Shown here piece after piece: positions 58,110 to 64,000 of a DNA stretch of 64,000 nt (position 1 is the stretch's first letter; each line of letters starts with the position of its first letter). The notes under the pieces are model-generated. The model made no database searches. It was not told the DNA's origin and saw only the letters and a program-made list of their open reading frames with translations. The position numbers and the translations under genes are program-made. Source of the stretch: Apodemus sylvaticus (taxonomy: Eukaryota > Chordata > Mammalia > Rodentia > Muridae); NCBI RefSeq assembly GCF_947179515.1, contig NC_067472.1:163163261-163227260 (forward strand), written 5' to 3'.

Positions 58110-59758
58110 TTAGGAAATCCAAGGCCTGAAGCAGTGCAGGAAGACAGCTATACAGCCAGAGGCCACCTAGGGAGAGGCAGCTTGCCCTGGTGAGTCAGCC
58201 CTGCCGAGTGGAGAATCTGCCTGCACAGCCTGCATGCAGAGCTGATCCGGGCCGCAGAGGTATATACCTAAATCCAACTACAAATAAGTGTGTCTCCCCT
58301 GTCATCTTTGCTTCTTTGACTGTGCAAGAGATTGGTAGTAGGCAGGTTCTACCAGAGTAGAGGATCACTTGGCACACACCACACCAGGACTCCACCTACA
58401 CACAGCAACTCTGCAGCACCACAGCAATTTGTGCCAGGACAAAGCAGCTCACCCAAGGTTGCTGAGGTAGGCCTATAGGCACACACACAGGAGTGGCAAG
58501 CTCCTGCCAGCAAAGGCAGGCCCAACTAACACCAGAAATAATCTGATGGCAAAAGGCAAACGTGGGAACATTGCCAACAGAAATCAAGGCAATATTGCAC
58601 CATCTGAACCCAATTTTACCACAACAGCAAGTTCTGGATACCCCAACACACCAGGAAGGCAAGATTTTGATTTAAAATCACAGGTCATGATGCTGATGAA
58701 GGGTATCATGGAGGGCTTCAGGAAGGACATAAATAACTCCCTTAAGGAAATACAAGAGAACACATGTAAACAGCAAGAAGCCTTTGAAGAACTAAGGGAA
58801 AACACAACAAAACCAGTGCAGGAATTAAACAAACCATCCAGGATCTAAAGAAGGAGGTAGAAACAATAATGAAATCAAAAGGGAGACAACTCGTGGTATA
58901 GAAAACCTAGAAATGAAGTCAGGACTCATGGATCCAAACATCAACAACAGAATACAAGAGATGGAAGAGAGAGGAATAGATGTAAAAGATACCATAGAAA
59001 GCATCGATACAATAGTCAAAGAAAGTAAAAAAAGCAAAAGGCTCCTGACCCAAAATATCCAGGAAATCCAGAACAAAATGAGAAGACCTAACCTTAGGAT
59101 TATAGGCATAGAAGAGAGCGAAGATCTCCAACTGAAAGGGCCAGTAAATGTCTTCAACAAAATTACAGAAGAAAACTTCCCCAACCTAAAGAAACAGATG
59201 CCCATGAACATACAAGAAGCCTACAGAACTCCAAATAGATTCAACCTGAAAAGAAATTCATCCTGTCATATAATAATTAAAACACCAAATGTACTAAACA
59301 AAGAAAGGATATTAAAAGCAGTAAGGGAAAAAGGTCAAGTAACATGTGAAGGGTGACCTATCAGAATTACACCAGATTTCTCCCCAGAGACTAGGAAAGT
59401 CAGAAGAGCCTGGGCAGATGTCATACAGACCCTAAGGGAACACAAATGCCAAACCAAACTGCTATATCCAGCAAATCTTTCAATTACCATAAATGGAGAA
59501 GCCAAGGTTTTTTTATGACAACAACAAATTTACACAGTATCTTTCCACAAACCCAGCACTTCAAAGGATATTAAATGGAAAACACCAAATAAGGGAGGGA
59601 ACCTACACACAAGAAAAAGCAAGAAAGTAACCTCCTTTCACCAAACCTAAAAGAAGTTAACCACAGAAACATAAAAACTACATCAAAAACAGCAAGAAGC
59701 AACAATCACTATTCCTTAATATCTCTTAACATCTATAGACTCAATTCCCCAATAAAAA
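58110..59758 (+). mobile_element. L1d' (5' part only: 5'UTR, ORF1, ORF2 start)
   Basis: 5'UTR about 58110-58545 and ORF1 58546 to about 59628. It breaks off in the ORF2 start region at 59758 (caattccccaataaaaa|ggaag). The rest of L1d and the unique DNA after it are missing in this unit. Confidence 0.85.
58546..59628 (+). pseudogene. L1d' ORF1, degenerate
   Basis: MAKGKRGNIANRNQGNIAPSEPN at 58546. 100 codons are open, then a single-base loss (near 58830, 'ELNKPSRI' end) shifts frame. 58913-59356 is open for the coiled-coil end and RRM ('RRPNLRIIGIEESEDLQLKGP'), ended by TGA at about 59354. Better kept than the unit 2 copy (30108-31183). Confidence 0.85.
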
Positions 59759-60290
59759 GGAAGTCCCAAGGTCTAACCCTATTACTCAGAATAAGGAGCA
59801 GTCACAAAAAGGGACCTTTCCTGACTGCCCTCCAAAAAAATCAAACAAGCTGCTGCAAGAGTCAGATGCAGATATTTGCTCCCAACCAATGGACAGAAGC
59901 TGATGAACCCTGTTGTTGAATTAGAGAAGGCTGAAATAAACTGAAGAGAATGGCAATCCTGTAGGAGGACCGGCACCCTCAATCTAGATCTCTAAGTGTT
60001 CTCAAACAGTGGCCCACCAAACAGGCTGCATACACCAGCTGATATGAGACCCTCAACTCACATGCAGTAGAGGACTGCCCAGTTGGTGTTTATTCAGAGA
60101 TGATTTACCTAACCCTCCAGAGACTGGAGGCCCCATGGTGTTTAGAGGACAGGTGGAGAGGGGGTAAAGGGGGTAGGGATATCCACCTGGAGAGGGGGCT
60201 TTGGAGGAGGTATAGAATGTGGAATAGCCAGAGGATGAACTGTGTGGAAAATAAAGTAAGGAGTGCAAATAAATAAATTTATTTATTATT
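59759..60290 (+). mobile_element. Lx-like L1 3'UTR (unit 4, 5' part lost)
   Basis: Matches 1183-1720. A-rich end with aaataaatttatttattatt near 60265-60290. Non-coding. Confidence 0.72.
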
Positions 60291-60386
60291 AAAAAAAGAA
60301 AAAAACGATACAATAATCCTTGTAATGTTGCTATTAGGACATACTGTAATTTGTTTGTTTGTTTGTTTGTTTGTCTGTTTGTGTTT

Positions 60387-60522
60387 GGAGACAGATTTCT
60401 CTGTATAGCCCTGGCTTTCCTGGAACTCATTTTGTAGGACAGGCTGGCCTCAAACTCAGAAATATGCCTGCCTCTGCCTCCCAAGTGCTGGGATTAAAGG
60501 CCTTTGATATTACCACCTGCCT
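60387..60522 (-). mobile_element. B1 SINE (unit 4 copy)
   Basis: Reversed B1, closer to consensus than in the other units (tctgcctcccaagtgctgggattaaagg). Preceded by (TTTG)n, the reversed A tail. Confidence 0.9.
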
Positions 60523-60744
60523 ACTGCTACATTTTCTTATGCATAGGTTTCCAAAAGGACCAAGGTCATTTCTGTGTTTTTGTTTTTGTTGTTTATTTCT
60601 TATTTTTTGTTTGTTTTGATTTTGTTGTTGTTTACTAGGAAATCCCAAAAATGTTCTCTTTAGTGGATAAATTAATTTACATCCTAACCATGTAAATGCA
60701 AAAGTGTTGACTGGTATTTCAATCCTTTTTTTCTCTTTCTCTAC

Positions 60745-62137
60745 ATCCTTTGTTTACATTCCAAATGATTTCCACTTTCCAGGTTCCCCCCTCCCCATAA
60801 ATCCCATAAGCCCTCTTCTCTCTGCCTATTCCCAATCAGCCCCCTCCCACTTCTCTGTCCTGGTAATTATTCCCCCAAATTGTTGCATCAAGCCTTTCCA
60901 GGACATGGGTCCTTTCCTTCCTTCTTCTTGGGAATCATTTTATATGTTAATTGTGTCTTGGGTATTTGACCTTCTGGGCTAATATCCACATATCAGTGAC
61001 TGCTTTCCATGTATGTTCTTTTGTGATTAGGTTACCTCTCTTAGGATGATATCTTCTAGTTCCAAACATTTGCCTAAAAATTTCATGAATTCATTGTTTT
61101 TAATTGCTGAGTAGTATTCCATTGTGTAAATATACCACATTTTCTGTATTCATTCCTCCATTGAGGAACACCTGCTTTCTTTCCAGCTTCTGGCTATTAT
61201 AAACAAGGCTGTTATGAACATAGTGGAGCATGTATCCTTATTGCAATCTGGGGGAATCCTCTCAATTTATGACCGGCAGTGGGATAGCCGGGTCCTCCAG
61301 AAGTGTCATGCCCAGTTTTTTGAGGAACCACCAGACTGATTTCCAGAGTGGTTGTACCAGGTTGCAATCCCACCAGCAGTGGAGGAGTGTTCCTCATTCT
61401 CTACTTCCTCACCAACTCCTGCTGTCTCCTGAGTTTTGAATCTTAGCCATTCTGACTGGTGTGAGGTGAAATCTCAGGGTTGTTTTGATTTGCATTTCCC
61501 TCATGACTAAGGATGTTGAACATATCTTAAGGTGCTTCTCAGCCATTTGAAATTCTTCATGTGAAAAATTTTTGTTTAGCTTTGTACCCCCATTTTTTAT
61601 AGGGATACTTGTCTCTCTGGAGTCTAGTTTCTTGAGTTCTTTGTATATATTGGATATTAGCTCTCTATTGTTTGTAGGGTTGGTAAAGGTCTTTTCCCAA
61701 TTTGTTGGTTGACATTTTGTCTGATTGACAGTGTCCTTTGCCTTATAAAAACTTTGTAAATTCATGAGGTCCCATTTGTCAATTCTTCATCTTAGAGCAT
61801 AAGCTATTGGTGTTCTGTTCCAGAACTTTCCCCTTGTGCCCTTGTCCTCAAGGGTCTTCCCAACTTTCTTTTCTATTAGTTTCAGTGGATCTGGTTTTAT
61901 ATGGAGGGTCTTGATCCACTTGGAGTTGAGCTTAGTACAAGGAGATAAGAATGGATCCATTTGCATTCTTCTGCATGCTCATCTCCAGTTGAACCAGCAC
62001 CATTTGTTGAAAATGCTATCTATCATTTTTCCACTGGATGATTTTAGCTCCTTTGTCGAAGATCAAGTGACCATGGGTGTGTGGGTTCATTTCTGGGTCT
62101 TCAATTCTATTCCATTGATCTACCTGCCTGCCATTTC
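60745..62137 (-). mobile_element. L1 fragment 1 (unit 4, uninterrupted)
   Basis: Full fragment 1 without L1a/L1b. 3' end at left; junction with fragment 2 at about 62137 (ccttcttgggcatcatttgatgtg). Confidence 0.85.
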
Positions 62138-62341
62138 TTCCTTCTTGGGCATCATTTGATGTGTCAATTGTGTCTTGGGTATGCAAACGTTCTAGGCTAA
62201 TATCCACTTATCAGTGAGTCAATACCATGAGTGTTCTTTTGTGATTGGGTTAGCTCACTCAGGATGATAGTCTCCAGTTCTATTTATTTGTTTAAGAATT
62301 TCATGAAGTCATTATTTTTAATGGCTGAATAGTACTCCATC

Positions 62342-62422
<81 letters not shown>

Positions 62423-62985
62423 TATATCACAATTCCTGTATTTATTCCTCCACTGAGGGACATCTGGGTTCTTTCCAGCTTCTGGCTATTATAAATACAG
62501 CTGCTATGAAAATAGTGGAGCATGTATCCTCATAACATGCAGGATAATCCTCTGGTTATATGCCCAGGAGTTGTATAGCCGGGTCCTATAGGAGTATTAT
62601 GACTTGTTTTCTGAGGAACCACCAGACTGATTTCCAGAGTGGTTGGATTTTATTTTCTTAAGCCACTTGCAATCTCATCAGCAGTGGAGGAGTGTTCCTC
62701 TTTCTCCACCACCTGTGAAGAACCTGCCATCTCCTGAGTTTTTTAGGTGAGATCTCAGGGTTGTTTTGATTTTCATTTCCCTGATGACTAAGGATTATGA
62801 ACATTTCTTTAGGTGCTTCTCAGGCATTTGATATTCCTCAGGTGAAAATTCTTTGTTTAGCTCTATGCCCCATTTTTAAACAGGTTTATCCTGTTCTCTG
62901 GAGACCAACTTCTTGAGTTCTTTGTATATATTGAATATTAGCACTCTGTCAGATGTAGGGTTGGTAAAGACCTTTTCCTGAATTT
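62138..62985 (-). mobile_element. L1 fragment 2 (unit 4)
   Basis: Same as 3518-4318. A long interrupted TG/TA microsatellite lies at 62343-62427. Confidence 0.85.
62343..62427. repeat. (TG)n(TA)n microsatellite
   Basis: About 85 bp of TG then TA repeats with ACAT and GTAT interruptions. It is the longest of the homologous tracts. Confidence 0.92.
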
Positions 62986-63703
62986 CAGATCTTAAGGAAA
63001 TCATTAAAATAATCAACTTCATTACTACTGTCAGGAAAATGGCTCCGTGGACAAATGTATTTAGAATAAAAATAAAAACAGCAAACACATTTTCAAACAA
63101 TTGTTGGTTAAATACATTATCTCTTTATTGGACATATAAGAATACACTAAAAGGGCAATTATCTTCAGTTTGAAAGGGTCTGGTAGAGCTGAAAAGGGAA
63201 GAATTGCTTACCTGAGAAAATAGTTTGGAATCGTGTCATTAGGCCATTAAAACTGTCATATATATGTATGTGTCTAAGTGTACTTATATATACAAATAAT
63301 TATATATATAATTATTTAAATATATATGTATATATATAATTGCAGTGCTTTCATAAGTTAAAATAAAGTTCAAGACATTTTTATAAATGTCATTGAGATG
63401 AAATATTTCTCTTCATTTTTCTTTTCAACAAATGTGGCTTTAAATATAATTGAATATACATATAATATATGCATATATAGGGAAATGAAATTTATTTCTC
63501 AAACCAATTTCCAGAGGACTATTGAAAACCTAAGAGTCTGAGATTTTATGTTTGAGTAGATAGTTGGAAATGAATCTATACATTAAAGTCAAGAAGTGCA
63601 GGATCCTGGTATTGAGGCACAAATAAACTAGCATAGATGATCTGTTTTTATCATAATTGGACTTGAATTCACAATTGATATTTCAGAAATATAATCGATA
63701 TTG
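62986..63703. other. AT-rich unique spacer (unit 4 copy)
   Basis: Counterpart of 4319-5032, with a small local expansion of tatata words near 63290-63340. No gene seen. Confidence 0.55.
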
Positions 63704-63915
63704 AATGGCAGGCCTAAAGATTTTTTTTTGGATATTTTCTTTATCTTTCAAATGTTTTCCCCATTCCAGGTCTCCCCCATCCCATCCCCACTGCCCTTGA
63801 CTTTAGGAGGTGCACCCCCACCCACCCATTCCCATTCTCCCACCCTGGCATTCCCTTACACTGGAAAATGGAACACTCTCATGCCTGAGAGCCTCTCCTC
63901 CCACTGATGATCAGC
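63704..63915 (-). mobile_element. L1 3'UTR piece fused to RBBP6 copy D
   Basis: Same fusion piece as 5033-5240, ending at gatgatcagcata. Confidence 0.75.
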
Positions 63916-64000
63916 ATACGATTGTTCCCTTTACTGTTTCCATGAACATTCTCACAGCCCTTCTCTCTTGATTTTGGATTATCTTTTGGATTGTGATTGT
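63916..64000 (-). pseudogene. Rbbp6-ps: RBBP6 retro-pseudogene copy D (start of 3' end, cut by window)
   Basis: The first 85 bp match the 3' end of copies A-C (catgaacattctcacagccc … ttttggattgtgattgt). The rest lies outside the window. Confidence 0.8.

Larger units (their letters stand above)
52937..59758 (+). repeat. Amplicon unit 3 (direct, truncated both ends)
   Basis: Starts within L1 fragment 1 at 52937, runs through L1 fragment 2, AT-rich spacer, L1 3'UTR and RBBP6 copy C, and ends inside L1d' at 59758, where Lx sequence of unit 4 begins. Confidence 0.82.
59759..64000 (+). repeat. Amplicon unit 4 (direct, runs off the window)
   Basis: Begins inside the Lx 3'UTR (equivalent of about 1183) and continues in unit order to the start of RBBP6 copy D. 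The L1a/L1b target is empty here (61087-61100, gaattcattgtttt then taattgctgag). Confidence 0.82.

Noticed and set aside
1..64000. CRISPR array, tRNA, rRNA or prokaryotic operon
   Set aside because: Direct repeats here are microsatellites, L1 monomers and segmental duplications; no spacer-repeat pattern, cloverleaf or rRNA text was recognised, and gene density and SINE content are those of a rodent nuclear genome.

Overview
This window looks like nuclear DNA from a muroid rodent. It contains no bacterial-type genes and no intact host gene. The sequence is dominated by rodent L1 (LINE-1) retrotransposons whose ORF1 begins MAKGK, with muroid SINEs (B1 and B2 types), long microsatellites, and several copies of an intronless, broken RBBP6 retrocopy. 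The L1 ORFs and promoter repeats are mouse-like but do not match the mouse or rat forms I know, so a non-Mus murid or a cricetid seems more likely than laboratory mouse or rat. That species call is an inference.

The whole window is one ampliconic (segmental duplication) block. A composite unit is repeated in this order: unique DNA - rearranged Lx-like L1 - B1 - two abutting 5'-truncated L1 fragments - AT-rich unique segment - L1 3'UTR fused to an RBBP6 retrocopy (minus strand) - L1 on the plus strand ('L1d') - unique DNA with B1 and B2 pieces. Unit 1 (1-9602) carries a complex deletion of about 7 kb. Unit 2 (9603-36760) carries two nearly full-length L1s (L1a, L1b) inserted at one target site. 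Two inverted pieces follow: 36761-46913 (an inverted copy of the L1a/L1b pair) and 46914-52316 (an inverted unit without the pair). An orphan L1 promoter fragment (52317-52936) comes next. Unit 3 (52937-59758) and unit 4 (59759-64000, running off the window) are again in direct orientation.

The host-gene content is four partial copies of an RBBP6 processed pseudogene: A (5241-6775), B (26781-29390 plus probable 5'UTR), C (55231-57826 plus probable 5'UTR) and D (63916-64000, cut by the window end). All four that reach the 3' side end at the same RBBP6/L1-3'UTR junction on the same strand. This is the layout expected of a chimeric retrotranscript made by L1 template switching and later amplified with the unit.

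The best candidates for unusual biology are: (1) the RBBP6::L1 chimeric retrogene and its amplification; (2) three copies of a 14-bp target sequence showing two L1 insertions at the same site; (3) tandem promoter monomers of two different types, about 200 bp in L1a and about 297 bp in L1b, on related L1 bodies; (4) head-to-head placement of an L1 5'UTR and the RBBP6 retrocopy. I found no tRNA, rRNA, CRISPR array or intact open reading frame for a cellular protein.
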